From Rubrivivax sp. (GTDB lineage: Bacteria > Pseudomonadota > Gammaproteobacteria > Burkholderiales > Burkholderiaceae_C), in the NCBI GenBank assembly GCA_019635315.1, contig JAHBZT010000002.1, forward strand, positions 558,001-622,000: 64,000 nucleotides of DNA. The letters run 5' to 3'. Of this stretch, positions 7,921 through 18,097 are shown one piece after another. The notes below the pieces were generated by a model. That model saw nothing but the letters and a program-made list of their open reading frames with translations. It did not search any database and was not told the origin of the DNA. Position 1 is the first letter of the stretch; the number at the start of each line of letters is the position of its first letter. The translations under genes were made by a program, and so were the position numbers.

Positions 7921-8925
7921 TCAGCGGCCATGCAGGAACAGCAGCGCCGAGTTCGCCAGCCACACGGTCAGCAGACCGATCGCGATCCAGCTGGCCACGC
8001 GCGCGACGCGCGCCCGCGGCCGCGCGACGAGGCCGACGACGACCAGGCCGCTCATCACCATCGCCGCGACCGCGGTGGCGGCATGGGCCGGCGAGGCATC
8101 GGCCAGCAGCGGCCCGTGCAGCCAGGCCAGGTCCGCCACGGCCAGGATGGTGACGTTGAACAGGCTGCTGCCGAGCAGGTTGCCGATGGCCATGTCCAGC
8201 GCGCCCAGGCGCAGGGCCGATAGCGTGACGGCCATCTCCGGCAGCGTGGTGGCCAGCGCCATCAGCAGCGTGCCGGCGAAGCCGTGGCTCCAGCCCAGTG
8301 TCCCCGCCAGTCGGTCGGCGATGCCGGGCAGCCAGCTGCCGGCGGCCAGCACGACGACCGCAGCGATGCCGAAGCGCCGTCCCTCGAAGGCCAGCGAGGT
8401 CTGCGCGGCGGTCTCGGCGGCCACGGGCGCCGGGCCGGCCCGCTGCGCCTCGTGCCGGCGCACCGTGCGCAACGCGAGCAGGTAGCCCAGCAGCAGCAGC
8501 GGGCTGTACAGGCCCACGTGCAGCAGCGCCGGTACGCGGCTGCCGGCCAGCAGCGACAGCGCGACGACCCCCAGCAGCACGACGCCGAAGGCCGCCGACA
8601 GCAGGTGCACGTCGCCCGCGGCCTCGTACAGCGGCTGCCGGCGCAGCAGCGCGTCGATGACGGCCAGGAACAGCAGGTTGAACAGGCAGGCGCCGAGCAG
8701 GTTGCCGACCGCGAGGTCGGGGGCACCGACCAGCGTCACCGCGCTCAGGCCCGAGGCCAGCTCGGGCAGCGAGGTCACGGTGGCCAGCATCACCAGGCCC
8801 ACCCAGCCGGCGCCCAGCCCGGTGAGCGCGGCGATGCGTTCGGCCGACTGGCTGAGCACGAAGCCGGCGCGCGCGATCAGCGCCGCGCAGAGCAGGAACT
8901 GCAGCGCCGGCAGGCCCCAGCCCAT
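7921..8925 (-). CDS. CaCA-family sodium/calcium exchanger
   Basis: This 334-residue protein has about 10 hydrophobic segments and two inverted alpha-repeats typical of the Ca2+:cation antiporter family. The first contains ATVTSLPELASGLSAV and GNLLGACLFNLLFLAV; the second contains ALATTLPEMAVTLSAL and GNLLGSSLFNVTILAV. The acidic residues in SLPE and TLPE are the expected ion ligands. It should move Ca2+ out in exchange for Na+ or H+. It sits 16 nt downstream of the P-type Ca2+ ATPase and 24 nt upstream of the K+/H+ antiporter, all on the minus strand. Confidence 0.9.
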   Translation of the reverse strand: MGWGLPALQFLLCAALIARAGFVLSQSAERIAALTGLGAGWVGLVMLATVTSLPELASGLSAVTLVGAPDLAVGNLLGACLFNLLFLAVIDALLRRQPLYEAAGDVHLLSAAFGVVLLGVVALSLLAGSRVPALLHVGLYSPLLLLGYLLALRTVRRHEAQRAGPAPVAAETAAQTSLAFEGRRFGIAAVVVLAAGSWLPGIADRLAGTLGWSHGFAGTLLMALATTLPEMAVTLSALRLGALDMAIGNLLGSSLFNVTILAVADLAWLHGPLLADASPAHAATAVAAMVMSGLVVVGLVARPRARVARVASWIAIGLLTVWLANSALLFLHGR

Positions 8926-8941
8926 GGCTCAGTCACCCACT

Positions 8942-11707
8942 TCAGCGCGCCGCGAAGCCGAGCCGGCGCAGCAGCGCCTTCTCCAGCTCCAGCACGACGA
9001 GCACCGCCACGCCGACGGCGACGATCGCCGCGCCGGTGGCCAGCGGCAGCGCCTCGGTGGCGAACAGTGCCTGCATGAAGGGCAGGTAGGTGAAGGCGGC
9101 CTGCAGCAGCACCACCGCCGCCACCGCGGCCAGCACGCGCGGCGTGCCCTTGACGCCCTGCAGCGTGAACGACGGCGCCTTCAGGTAGCGCACGCTGAAC
9201 AGGTAGAAGACCTCCATGCACACCAGCGTATTGACGGCCACCGTGCGCGCGGTCTGCTCGCTGGCGCCCTGCAGCAGCGCCCACTCGTGCATGCCGAAGA
9301 TGCCGGCCAGGAACAGCGTCGAGACGAAGCTGATGCGCCACAGCACGAAGCGCGACAGCAAGGGCTCGTCCGGGCGCCGCGGCGGCCGCTTCATCACGTC
9401 GGCCTCGGTCGGCTCGAAGGCCAGCACCAGCGCCAGCGCGATCGAGCTGACCATGTTGACCCACAGGATCTGCACCGGCGCGATCGGCAGCGCCGTGCCC
9501 AGCAGCACCGCGACCAGCAGCGACAGCGACTCGCCGCCGTTGATCGGGAGCAGGAAGGTCACCGTCTTCTTCAGGTTGTCGTAGACGGTGCGGCCTTCCT
9601 CCACCGCATGGGCGATGGACGCGAAGTTGTCGTCGGCCAGCACGATGGCGCCGGCCTGCTTGGCCGCCTCGGTGCCCTTGCGGCCCATCGCGACGCCGAC
9701 GTCGGCCTGCTTCAGCGCCGGCGCGTCGTTGACGCCGTCGCCGGTCATCGCGACCACCTCGCCGTTGGCCTTCAGGGCCTGCACCAGGCGCAGCTTGTGC
9801 TCGGGGCTGGCGCGCGCGAAGACGCGCGTGCGCGAGACCGCCGCGCGCATCGCGGCGTCGTCCAGGCGCTCGAGCTCGGGGCCGGTGACGGCCGCCAGGT
9901 CGCCCGGCATGCCGAGCTGGCCGGCGATCGCGCTGGCGGTGACGCCGTGGTCGCCGGTGATCATCACGACGCGGATGCCGGCCTCGCTGCACTGCCGCAC
10001 GGCACGCACCGCCTCCTCGCGCGGCGGGTCGATGATGCCGACCAGGCCCAGCAGCACCAGGCCGTCGGCGACATGCTCGTGGTCCAGGTCCTGCTGGTCC
10101 GGCGGCAGCGCGCGGCGCGCCAGCGCCAGCACGCGGCGGCCGGCGCGTGCCTGGGCCTCGATCGCCGCCGCCCAGTGGCCGGCGTCCAGCGGCTGTTCGC
10201 GGCCGTCGGCGGCCAGCTGCGTCGCGCACATCGTGACCACGCGCTCGGGCGCACCCTTGACCAGCGCGACGGTCGCCGCACCGTCGCCGGCCGCCGCCGG
10301 GTGCAGCGTGGCCATGAAGCGGTGTTCGCTCTCGAAGGGGATGACCTCCAGGCGCGGCCGCTCCAGCGCCAGCACCGCGGGGTCGACGCCGGCCTTCATC
10401 GCCAGCGATCGCAGCGCGCCTTCGGTCGGGTCGCCGGTCAGCAGCCACTGGCCGTCGCGCTCGTGGATCGCGGCGTCGTTGCACAGCGCCGCCACCTCCA
10501 CCAACGCCTGCAGCGCGGGCAGCCGCGACGCGATCTGCGCTGCCGGCAGCTCGTGGTCGCCCAGGCGCAGCGCGCCCACCGGCGCGTAGCCGGCGCCCTC
10601 GACGTCCAGCGTGGCGTCGGCCAGCACGACCTGCTGCACCGTCATCTCGTTGCGCGTCAGCGTGCCGGTCTTGTCCGAGCAGATGACGGTCACCGAGCCC
10701 AGCGTCTCCACCGCAGGCAGGCGGCGGATGACCGCGTGGCGCGCCGCCATGCGCTGCACGCCGATGGCCAGCGCGATGGTCATGATGGCCGGCAGGCCCT
10801 CCGGGATCGCCGCCACCGCGAGGCCCACCGCGGCCATGAAGACCTCGGCCGCCGCCATGCCGCGCACCAGCATGCCGAAGGCGAACAGCAGCGCCGCCAG
10901 GCCGAGGATCACGAAGGTCAGCGTGCGACCGAAGCCCGCCATCTTGCGCAGCAGCGGCGTCGTGCCCGTCTGCACCGACTCCAGCATGCGGCCGATGCGG
11001 CCGATCTCGGTGGCCGCGCCGGTGGCCACGACCAGCGCGCGCGCCTGGCCGTGGGTGACCAGCGTGCCGGCATAGCCCAAGCAGCGGCGGTCGCCGATCG
11101 CGGCGTCCGCCGGCACCGGGTCGGGCTGCTTTTCGACCGGCACCGACTCGCCGGTGAGCGCCGACTCGTCGATGCGCAGGTTGCGCGCCTGCAGCAGCCG
11201 CACGTCGGCCGGCAGGCTGTCGCCACTGGCCAGCAGCACGATGTCGCCCGGCACCAGGTCGGCAGCCGCGATGTCGTGCTGGCGGCCGTCGCGCAGCACC
11301 ACGGCATGCGGCGACAGCAGGTGGCGGATGGCGGCAAGCGCCTTCTCGGCCTTGCCCTCCTGCACGAAGCCGATCACCGCATTGAGCACCACCACCGCGG
11401 CGATCACCGCGGCGTCGACCCAGTGGCCCATCAGCGCCGTCACCAGCGCCGCGGCCATCAGCACGTACAGCAGCAGGTTGTCGAACTGGCGCAGCAGGCG
11501 CTGCAGCACGCCCGGCGGCGTCACCTCGGGCAGCCGGTTGGGCCCGTACTCGGCCTGCCGGCGCGCGACCTCGGCCGCGTCCAGGCCCTGCGCCGTGCTG
11601 CGCAGCGCCTGCAGCGCGTCGTCCGCAGGCCGTGCATGCCAGTCCGCCGCCCCGGCGCGGCCGGCCGGCGCGGCCGCCGCGGCGTCAGCGTGCGAGGAAG
11701 CCGCCAT
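8942..11707 (-). CDS. P-type Ca2+-transporting ATPase (type II)
   Basis: This 921-residue protein has the whole P-type layout: an N-terminal cation ATPase domain, the actuator motif LTGES, the M4 motif AAIPEGLPA, the phosphorylation motif SDKTGTLT (Asp345), KGAPE in the N domain, and [11 protein letters not shown] in the P domain. PEGLP in M4 and the WVNMVS/IALA pattern in M6 point to the Ca2+ (SERCA/PMR1-like) group rather than heavy-metal pumps. It should export or sequester Ca2+ using ATP at the inner membrane. Its start overlaps the stop of the SDR gene by 23 nt, so the run may be one operon. Confidence 0.91.
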   Translation of the reverse strand: MAASSHADAAAAAPAGRAGAADWHARPADDALQALRSTAQGLDAAEVARRQAEYGPNRLPEVTPPGVLQRLLRQFDNLLLYVLMAAALVTALMGHWVDAAVIAAVVVLNAVIGFVQEGKAEKALAAIRHLLSPHAVVLRDGRQHDIAAADLVPGDIVLLASGDSLPADVRLLQARNLRIDESALTGESVPVEKQPDPVPADAAIGDRRCLGYAGTLVTHGQARALVVATGAATEIGRIGRMLESVQTGTTPLLRKMAGFGRTLTFVILGLAALLFAFGMLVRGMAAAEVFMAAVGLAVAAIPEGLPAIMTIALAIGVQRMAARHAVIRRLPAVETLGSVTVICSDKTGTLTRNEMTVQQVVLADATLDVEGAGYAPVGALRLGDHELPAAQIASRLPALQALVEVAALCNDAAIHERDGQWLLTGDPTEGALRSLAMKAGVDPAVLALERPRLEVIPFESEHRFMATLHPAAAGDGAATVALVKGAPERVVTMCATQLAADGREQPLDAGHWAAAIEAQARAGRRVLALARRALPPDQQDLDHEHVADGLVLLGLVGIIDPPREEAVRAVRQCSEAGIRVVMITGDHGVTASAIAGQLGMPGDLAAVTGPELERLDDAAMRAAVSRTRVFARASPEHKLRLVQALKANGEVVAMTGDGVNDAPALKQADVGVAMGRKGTEAAKQAGAIVLADDNFASIAHAVEEGRTVYDNLKKTVTFLLPINGGESLSLLVAVLLGTALPIAPVQILWVNMVSSIALALVLAFEPTEADVMKRPPRRPDEPLLSRFVLWRISFVSTLFLAGIFGMHEWALLQGASEQTARTVAVNTLVCMEVFYLFSVRYLKAPSFTLQGVKGTPRVLAAVAAVVLLQAAFTYLPFMQALFATEALPLATGAAIVAVGVAVLVVLELEKALLRRLGFAAR

Positions 11708-12434
11708 CGACCGGATAGTACGAACCCGTCACAAAGGAGGCGGCCGGCGAGCTGAGCCACAGCACCAGCTCGGCGACCTCCTCGGGGCGGCCCAGGCGGC
11801 CGATCGGGTGCATCGCGACCAGCGCGGCATTCGTCGCCGGGTCCTGCTCCAGCCGCTCGATCATCGGCGTGTGGATGAAGGCCGGGCCGACGGCGTTGAC
11901 GCGCACGCCCTGCGCGCCGTATTCCAGCGCGGCGGCCTTGGTCAGGCCCAGCACGCCATGCTTGGCTGCCGTGTAGGCCGGCGCATTGGCGAAGCCGACC
12001 GCGCCGAGGATGGAGGCCACGTTGACGATGGCGCCGCCGCCGGCCGCCAGCAGCGCCGGGATCTGCGCGCGCATGCCGTAGAAGACGCCCGACAGGTTGA
12101 CCGCGATCACTTTCTGCCAGGCCTCGACCGGGTAGTCGGCGGTCGGCGCCAGGTCGCCGCCGATGCCGGCGTTGTTGCAGGCCACGTGCAGCGCGCCGTA
12201 GTGCTCGACGGCGCGCGCGACCAGGGCCTGGTTCGCCTCCGGGCTGGCCACGTCGGCGGCGACGAAGATCGCGTCGCCGCCGGTTTCGCGGACCAGCGCG
12301 ACGGTCTGCGCGCCGCCGGCGGTGTCGAGGTCGGAGACGACGACGCGGGCACCGGCGCGGGCGTAGGCCAGCGCGATGGCACGGCCGATGCCGGAGGCGG
12401 CTCCGGTGACGAGGGCGGTTCGTTGGGCGAGCAT
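11685..12434 (-). CDS. Short-chain dehydrogenase/reductase
   Basis: This 249-residue classical SDR has the cofactor motif TGAASGIG (residues 10-17), NNAG (87-90) and the catalytic Ser141, Tyr154 and Lys158 (YTAAK). Asp35 and Asp37 after the second strand suggest NAD(H) preference. The ATG at 12434-12432 follows a clear AGGAG and gives the normal family N-terminus [15 protein letters not shown]. Its 3' end overlaps the Ca2+ ATPase start by 23 nt, so it may head the minus-strand run although its function does not relate to ion transport. The substrate is unknown. Confidence 0.9.
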   Translation of the reverse strand: MLAQRTALVTGAASGIGRAIALAYARAGARVVVSDLDTAGGAQTVALVRETGGDAIFVAADVASPEANQALVARAVEHYGALHVACNNAGIGGDLAPTADYPVEAWQKVIAVNLSGVFYGMRAQIPALLAAGGGAIVNVASILGAVGFANAPAYTAAKHGVLGLTKAAALEYGAQGVRVNAVGPAFIHTPMIERLEQDPATNAALVAMHPIGRLGRPEEVAELVLWLSSPAASFVTGSYYPVDGGFLAR

Positions 12435-12559
12435 GACGTTCTCCTGCAGTGGGTCGGAGCCATTGTCCGGACCGCGGCGGGCAGGGGCTTGACCGAAGTC
12501 AGGGACCGGTGCGACGCCGCTACCATCGTGGCGTCGTCCACCACACACCGGGCAGGGCC

Positions 12560-13543
12560 ATGACCCAGCGCATCCTGGTCGCGCGCGCGATCTTCCCCGA
12601 GACCCTGGCGCGCCTGCGCGCGCACTTCGACGTCGAGGACAACCCCGACGACGCCGTGCCCACGCGCGAGCAGCTGCTGGCGAAGCTGCGCGACAAGGCC
12701 GGCGTGCTGACCACCGGCGGCGAGCGCATCGACGCCGAGCTGCTGGACGCCTGCCCGCAGCTGCGCGCCGTGTGCAACATGGCGGTCGGCTACAACAACA
12801 TCGACGTGCCGGCCTGCACGGCGCGCGGGGTGGTGGCCACCAACACGCCGGACGTGCTGACCGAGACCACGGCCGACATGGGCTTCGCGCTGATGATGGC
12901 CGCCGCGCGCCGCATGGCCGAGGGCGAGCGCTACCTGCGCGCCGGGCACTGGAAGAAGTGGTCCTACGACATGCTGATCGGCCACGACGTGCATGGCAGC
13001 ACGCTGGGCATCCTGGGCATGGGGCGCATCGGGCAGGCCATCGCGCGCCGCGGCGCGCTGGGCTTCGGCATGCAGGTGATCTACCACAACCGCAGCCGGC
13101 TCGCGCCCGAGCTCGAGGCGCCGTTGGGCGCGCGCTGGGTCGACAAGGCCACGCTGCTGCGCGAGGCCGACCACCTGGTGCTGGTGCTGCCGTATTCCGC
13201 CGCCAGCCACCACGCCATCGGCGCCGCCGAGCTGGCGCAGATGAAGCCGACGGCGACGCTGACCAACATCGCGCGCGGCGGCATCGTCGACGACGCCGCG
13301 CTGGCCGCGGCGCTGCGCGAGGGGCGCATCGCCGCCGCCGGGCTGGACGTCTTCGAGGGCGAGCCGGCCGTGCACCCGGGCCTGCTCGAGGTGCCCAACG
13401 TCGTGCTGACGCCGCATGTCGGCAGCGCCACGCTGGCCACGCGCCGCGCGATGGCCGACCTGGCGGCCGACAACCTGATCGCGGCGCTGACCGGCGGCAC
13501 GCCGCCGACGCCGCTCAATCCCGAGGTGCTGGCCCGGCGCTGA
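12560..13543 (+). CDS. D-isomer 2-hydroxyacid dehydrogenase (glyoxylate/hydroxypyruvate reductase type)
   Basis: This 327-residue protein has the NAD(P) Rossmann motif [10 protein letters not shown] (from residue 153) and the catalytic triad in [10 protein letters not shown] (Arg), GLDVFEGEP (Glu) and LTPHVGSAT (His). [12 protein letters not shown] and the PHVGSAT ending are typical of glyoxylate/hydroxypyruvate reductases (GhrB/GyaR group). It would reduce glyoxylate or hydroxypyruvate in the cytoplasm. It is divergent from the SDR gene, with 125 bp between the two starts. Exact substrate choice is inference. Confidence 0.9.
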   Translation: MTQRILVARAIFPETLARLRAHFDVEDNPDDAVPTREQLLAKLRDKAGVLTTGGERIDAELLDACPQLRAVCNMAVGYNNIDVPACTARGVVATNTPDVLTETTADMGFALMMAAARRMAEGERYLRAGHWKKWSYDMLIGHDVHGSTLGILGMGRIGQAIARRGALGFGMQVIYHNRSRLAPELEAPLGARWVDKATLLREADHLVLVLPYSAASHHAIGAAELAQMKPTATLTNIARGGIVDDAALAAALREGRIAAAGLDVFEGEPAVHPGLLEVPNVVLTPHVGSATLATRRAMADLAADNLIAALTGGTPPTPLNPEVLARR

Positions 13544-13628
13544 GCAGGCGCGCCCGGGCCCGCCCCGTGCCGCGCGCCGGGCGCGGCGCGCGGCCGGCCA
13601 GCCGCCGGGCCGCTGACACAATCCGGTC

Positions 13629-15062
13629 ATGACCGACTGGATGCCCGTCGCCAGCCTCGTGCTGCTGGCGCTGAACCTGTTGCTGCTGCTGTGGCTGGCG
13701 CTGCGCCGCGCCGACGATCGCAGCACCGCCGCGATCGAGCGCCTGGAGCGCGAGCTGCGCGACGAACTCGGCCGCCAGAGCCAGGGCCTGCGCGGCGACC
13801 TCGGCACCTTCCAGCAGATGCTGCTGACGCAGAGCGGCGACGTCGCGCGCACGCAGAACGAGCAGATCGACAGCTTCCGCACCCAGCTCGCGGCCACGCA
13901 GCAGGCCGTGGCCGATGCACTGGCGCAGGCCACGCGGGCGCTGGCCGGCCAGTCGCAGGCCGCGCGCGAGGCCCAGGACGCGGCGCTGCGCCGCTTCGGC
14001 GAGGGCCAGGCCGAGCAGCTGCGCGCACTGGCCGAAGGCAACGAGCGCCGCCTGGCCGAGGTGCGCGCCGCCGTCGAGACGCGGCTGGCGGCGCTGCAGG
14101 AGGGCAACGAGAAGAAGCTCGAGCAGATGCGCGCCACCGTCGACGAGAAGCTGCACGCCACGCTGGAGCAGCGCCTGGGCGAGAGCTTCAGGCAGGTGGC
14201 CGAGCGGTTGGAGCAGGTGCACAAGGGGCTGGGCGAGATGCAGACACTGGCGCGCGACGTCGGCTCGCTCAACCGCGTGCTGAGCAACGTCAAGACGCGC
14301 GGCGTCTTCGGCGAGGTGCAGCTCGGCGCGCTGCTCGAGCAGGTGTTCACCGCCGAGCAGTACGCGACCAACGTCGCCACGGTGCCGGGCAGCGGCGAGC
14401 GCGTGGAATTCGCGATCCGCCTGCCGGGGCGCGGCGCCGGGGCACATCAGGACGCGCCGCTGTGGCTGCCCATCGACGCCAAGTTCCCGCGCGAGGACTA
14501 CGAACGGCTGCTCGAGGCCCACGAGCGCGCCGACGCGCCGGCCATGGAGGCGGCGGCCAAGGCCATCGAGACGCGGCTGCGCCTGGAAGCGGCCAAGATC
14601 CGCGACAAATACCTGGCGCCGCCGCACACCACCGACTTCGGCATCCTGTTCCTGCCCACCGAGGGCCTGTATGCCGAGGCGCTGCGCCGGCCCGGGCTGG
14701 TCGAGGCGCTGCAGCGCGAGCACAAGGTCATGCTGGCCGGCCCGACCACGCTGCTGGCCACGCTGAGCAGCCTGCAGATGGGTTTCCGCACGCTGGCGCT
14801 GGAGAAGCGCTCGTCCGAGGTCTGGGAAGTGCTGGGCGCGGTGAAGACCGAATTCGCCAAGTTCGGCGACGTGCTGGCGAAGACGAGGAAGAAGCTCCAG
14901 GAGGCGAGCAACACGATCGAGGACGCCGAGCGCCGCGCGCGCGTGATGACGCGCGAGCTCAAGAGCGTGGAGTCGCTGCCCGAGCCGCGTGCCGCGCAGC
15001 TGCTGCCGGGCCTGGCGGCGTCGGCCGCAGGACCGACCGACGAGGAAGAACCGGGTGCCTGA
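13629..15062 (+). CDS. rmuC: DNA recombination protein RmuC
   Basis: This 477-residue protein has one N-terminal membrane helix (about residues 7-26), a long coiled coil with many Glu/Arg/Gln residues (about 35-210), and the RmuC domain. In that domain I see SNVKTRGVFGEVQLGALLEQ (20 residues) and LWLPIDAKFPREDY. RmuC limits recombination at inverted repeats and resembles restriction-type nuclease folds. A -10-like CACAAT (13617-13622) lies 12 nt before the ATG and no ribosome-binding site is evident, suggesting a leaderless transcript. The next gene overlaps it by 8 nt. Confidence 0.92.
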   Translation: MTDWMPVASLVLLALNLLLLLWLALRRADDRSTAAIERLERELRDELGRQSQGLRGDLGTFQQMLLTQSGDVARTQNEQIDSFRTQLAATQQAVADALAQATRALAGQSQAAREAQDAALRRFGEGQAEQLRALAEGNERRLAEVRAAVETRLAALQEGNEKKLEQMRATVDEKLHATLEQRLGESFRQVAERLEQVHKGLGEMQTLARDVGSLNRVLSNVKTRGVFGEVQLGALLEQVFTAEQYATNVATVPGSGERVEFAIRLPGRGAGAHQDAPLWLPIDAKFPREDYERLLEAHERADAPAMEAAAKAIETRLRLEAAKIRDKYLAPPHTTDFGILFLPTEGLYAEALRRPGLVEALQREHKVMLAGPTTLLATLSSLQMGFRTLALEKRSSEVWEVLGAVKTEFAKFGDVLAKTRKKLQEASNTIEDAERRARVMTRELKSVESLPEPRAAQLLPGLAASAAGPTDEEEPGA

Positions 15063-16290
15063 AGGCCCCGGCGCCGGGGCTGGCGGCAGCGCGCACATCC
15101 CTCGCGAGGACGACCCGCCGCCGCCGGCCGCCGGCCCGCGCGTGCTGGCGGCCCTGGTCGTCGGCCAGCTCGGCGTGCACTCGACGATGGCCGGCGTGCG
15201 CCTGGCCGCCGCGCTGCAGCTGCTGCGCGAGGGCTACAGCGCCTGGTCGGTGGGGCTGCTGCTGGCGCTGTTCGCCGCCGCGCCGGTGCTGCTGGCGATG
15301 CCGGCCGGCCGCCTGGCCGACCGCCATGGCTACCACCGGCCGGTGCGCGTGGCCGCGACGCTGGCCATCGCCGGCGCGCTGCTCGCGGTGGCTGCCACCT
15401 TCGTCGGCGGTGGCTGGCATTTCGCGCTGCTGTGCGCTGCTGCCGCGGCCACGGGCACCGGCGCCAATACCGGCATGCTGGCGATACAGCGCACCGCCGG
15501 GCTGGTCGCGCGCGACGCCACCGAGCGCGTGCGCATCTTCAGCTGGATGGGCATCGCGCCCTCGTTCGCCAACGTCGTCGGCCCGGTCGCGGTGGGCTTC
15601 GTGATCGACGGCTTCGGCTTCGCCGCCGCCTATGCGCTGATGGCGCTGCTGCCGCTGGCCACGCTGGTCTCGGCGCGGCGCGTGCCGCACATCGCGCCGC
15701 CGCGCACGGCGCGCGTGCCCGGCCGCCGCGCCTGGGACCTGCTGCGCACGCCGGGGATGGCGCGGCTGCTGGCCGTCAACTGGCTGCTGTCGATGTGCTG
15801 GGACGTGCACCTGTTCGCGGTGCCGGTGCTGGGCCACGACCGCGGCTTCGCGGCCGGGACCATCGGCCTCGTGCTGGGCACCTTCACGCTCTCGGTGACG
15901 CTGGTGCGCATCGCGATCCCGCTCGTCGCGCACCGGCTGGACGAACTGGTCGTGTTGCGCGCCGCGATGGTCGGCACCGCACTCGTCTTCGCCGCCTATC
16001 CGCTGGCGCCCAACCCCTGGGCGATGGGCCTGTGCGCGGCGCTGCTGGGCGTGACGCTGGGCAGCGTGCAGCCGATGGTGATGACGATGCTGCACCACCT
16101 GACGCCCGACCAGCGCCACGGCGAGGCGCTGGCACTGCGCTCGATGGCGATCAATACCAGCAGCACGCTGATGCCGCTGGTCTTCGGCGCCACCGGCGCG
16201 CTGGCCGGTGCGGCGGTGCTGTTCTGGGCCGTCGGCGGCGCGGTCGGCGCCGGGTCGTGGGTGGCGCGCCGGCTGGCGCCGGTGCGCTGA
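15055..16290 (+). CDS. Major facilitator superfamily transporter
   Basis: This protein of about 411 residues has 12 predicted membrane segments and the MFS motif A region (AGRLADRHGYHRPVR) after the second helix. By family it moves a small solute through the inner membrane by proton exchange; the substrate cannot be told. The GTG at 15055 is preferred because GAGGAAG lies about 7 nt upstream and because it overlaps the rmuC stop by 8 nt. The open frame extends upstream to 14989, but that part lies within rmuC and is Arg-rich, without membrane character. Confidence 0.82.
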   Translation: MPEGPGAGAGGSAHIPREDDPPPPAAGPRVLAALVVGQLGVHSTMAGVRLAAALQLLREGYSAWSVGLLLALFAAAPVLLAMPAGRLADRHGYHRPVRVAATLAIAGALLAVAATFVGGGWHFALLCAAAAATGTGANTGMLAIQRTAGLVARDATERVRIFSWMGIAPSFANVVGPVAVGFVIDGFGFAAAYALMALLPLATLVSARRVPHIAPPRTARVPGRRAWDLLRTPGMARLLAVNWLLSMCWDVHLFAVPVLGHDRGFAAGTIGLVLGTFTLSVTLVRIAIPLVAHRLDELVVLRAAMVGTALVFAAYPLAPNPWAMGLCAALLGVTLGSVQPMVMTMLHHLTPDQRHGEALALRSMAINTSSTLMPLVFGATGALAGAAVLFWAVGGAVGAGSWVARRLAPVR

Positions 16291-16306
16291 AGGACCGGCG
16301 CCTGCG

Positions 16307-16945
16307 CTAGAAGCGGACCGTGCCCGCGGCCGGCTCCGGCGCAGCGGGCGGCGCGGCGGCAGGGGCCGGGGCCGGGGCCGCTGCGGCGGGCCGCGCCGTC
16401 GGTGTCACGCGCTCGACCAGTGGCGTCGCCGCCGGGGGCTGCCAGCCGCGGGGCAGGCGGCTTTCGCGCGGGTAGCCGGCGGCGTCGAGATAACTCGACC
16501 AGTCGGTTTCCGACAGGCCGCGCAGCGCCTGCGTGCCGATGGTCAGCGCCGGCACCGTGCGGCCGCCGACCAGGCGCTCCAGCGCCAGCGTGTCCTCGTC
16601 GGTTTCGACGCGGCGTTCGGTGTAGGGCACGCCGCGGCTGCGCAGCAGGTTGCGGCCGCTGTCGCAGGGCGTGCAGTCGGGCGCCGTGTACAGCGTGACC
16701 GGGTAGCGCTGCGCGGCCTGGCGCAGTTCCAGCGGCATCGCCGGCTCGGCGGCCACCGGCTCCAGGTTGCGGCCCAGCGGCGTGACGCGTGCGTTGCCGG
16801 TGGCCGGCGGGCGGTCGGTGTAGGTGACGCTGCCGTCGGGCTGCACGACCTTGTACAGCGCCGACGCGGGCAGGGCGCCCAGCACCAGCAGCGCGGCGCC
16901 GAGCGCCTTCGCGGCCCCGCGGACGGTGGCGGTCGACAGCTTCAT
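16307..16945 (-). CDS. Secreted DUF4124/glutaredoxin-like thiol protein
   Basis: This 212-residue protein starts with a signal peptide (MKLSTATVRGAAKALGAALL, cut after ALPASA). A DUF4124-type segment follows (LYKVVQPDGSVTYTDRPP), then a glutaredoxin/thioredoxin-like domain with a CxxC motif (CTPC, in TLYTAPDCTPCDSGRNLL) and the cis-Pro loop TVPAL. The C-terminus is an Ala/Pro-rich tail. It is probably a periplasmic thiol-disulfide protein. The start is the ATG just before the signal peptide. It is convergent with the MFS gene, with 16 bp between the stop codons. Confidence 0.85.
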   Translation of the reverse strand: MKLSTATVRGAAKALGAALLVLGALPASALYKVVQPDGSVTYTDRPPATGNARVTPLGRNLEPVAAEPAMPLELRQAAQRYPVTLYTAPDCTPCDSGRNLLRSRGVPYTERRVETDEDTLALERLVGGRTVPALTIGTQALRGLSETDWSSYLDAAGYPRESRLPRGWQPPAATPLVERVTPTARPAAAAPAPAPAAAPPAAPEPAAGTVRF

Positions 16946-17123
16946 GGTGTGGCGGGCCGGGGGCCCCGATGACGGCATCCTGGCAATCTAGCCGGTCGCG
17001 CGCGTGGACTCAAGCCGCCGCGGCGCCGCGTATCGCGGCGGCCACGCCCGGTGCGACGCGTTTCACGCGCCGGGCCGGTCGCCGGTGAGCAGGTGTATCC
17101 GGCGCCGGCGCCCATGGGCCGGT

Positions 17124-17993
17124 TCAGCCGGCGGCGGCCCGGGCCGCCTCGGCCGCCTGCACGGTATTGGCCAGCAGCATCGTGATCGTCATCGGGCCGA
17201 CGCCGCCCGGCACCGGCGTGATCCAGCCCGCGGGGCCGAGCGCCTCGCGCACCGCGGCGAAGTCGACATCGCCGCACAGCTTGCCCTGTTCGTCGCGATT
17301 GATGCCGACATCGACGACCACGGCGCCGGGCCTGACCATGTCGGCGCGCAGCGTGTGCCGGCGCCCGACCGCGGCGACGACGATGTCGGCCTGCCGCGTG
17401 TGCACGCCGAGGTCCGGCGTGGCGCTGTGGCAGACGGTGACGGTGGCGTCGGCCTGCAGCAGCAGCAGCGCCATCGGCTTGCCCACCGTGTTGCTGCGCC
17501 CGATGACCACCGCATGGCGGCCGCGCAGCGGCACGCCGGTGCTCTCGATCAGCTTCATGCAGCCGAAGGGCGTGCAGGGGCGCAGGCCGGGCTGGTTGGT
17601 CATCAGCTCGCCGGCCGACAGCGTGGAGTAGCCGTCGACGTCCTTGGCCGGGTCGATCGCCGCGATGACGGCCTTGGGGTCGATGTGCCGTGGCAGCGGC
17701 ATCTGCACCAGGATGCCGTGCACGCCGGCATCGGCATTCAGCGCCGCGATGCGCGCCAGCAGCTCGGCCTGCGTCAGCGTGGCCGGGTGGGTCTCGAGCA
17801 CCGAGTGCAGGCCATGGTCTGCGCAGGCCTTGACCTTGTTGCGCACATAGACCGCGCTCGCCGGGTCGTCCCCGACCAGCAGCACCGCCAGCCCAGGACG
17901 CCGCCCCACGGCGGCGAGCGCCGCCGCGCGCGCGCCGATCTCCGCGCGCAGCGACTTCGACAGCGCCACCCCATCGATCAGCCGCGCCGTCAT
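17124..17993 (-). CDS. folD: Bifunctional methylenetetrahydrofolate dehydrogenase/cyclohydrolase
   Basis: This 289-residue protein carries both FolD signatures: the substrate-binding region [18 protein letters not shown] with the catalytic Lys, and the NADP-binding [15 protein letters not shown]. It ends with the conserved [16 protein letters not shown]. It interconverts methylene-, methenyl- and 10-formyl-tetrahydrofolate in the cytoplasm. Length is normal for the family. It lies 104 bp after the response regulator on the same strand, with a GC-rich hairpin between them. Confidence 0.95.
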   Translation of the reverse strand: MTARLIDGVALSKSLRAEIGARAAALAAVGRRPGLAVLLVGDDPASAVYVRNKVKACADHGLHSVLETHPATLTQAELLARIAALNADAGVHGILVQMPLPRHIDPKAVIAAIDPAKDVDGYSTLSAGELMTNQPGLRPCTPFGCMKLIESTGVPLRGRHAVVIGRSNTVGKPMALLLLQADATVTVCHSATPDLGVHTRQADIVVAAVGRRHTLRADMVRPGAVVVDVGINRDEQGKLCGDVDFAAVREALGPAGWITPVPGGVGPMTITMLLANTVQAAEAARAAAG

Positions 17994-18021
17994 GTCCGAG
18001 ATTCCTTCGTCACTCTGACTG

Positions 18022-18044
18022 GAGCCCCCTCCCGGAGGGGGCTC
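18022..18044 (-). terminator. GC-rich hairpin between the response regulator and folD
   Basis: A perfect 10-bp stem (18022-18031 with 18035-18044, GAGCCCCCTC pairing) has a 3-nt loop. There is no T run after it on either strand. It may attenuate or end transcription of the two-component genes before folD, or stabilise the mRNA 3' end. Confidence 0.45.
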
Positions 18045-18097
18045 GGGGGAGCCAACCGTTCCGCGTGCAACGCGAACACGGTCGCGCGTGGGCCGCG

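Noticed and set aside
5303..7963. 886-codon minus-strand frame ending in the Usp protein
   Set aside because: The upstream 590 codons are a shifted reading of the antiporter gene. The Usp protein starts at 6202 with a 4-nt overlap.
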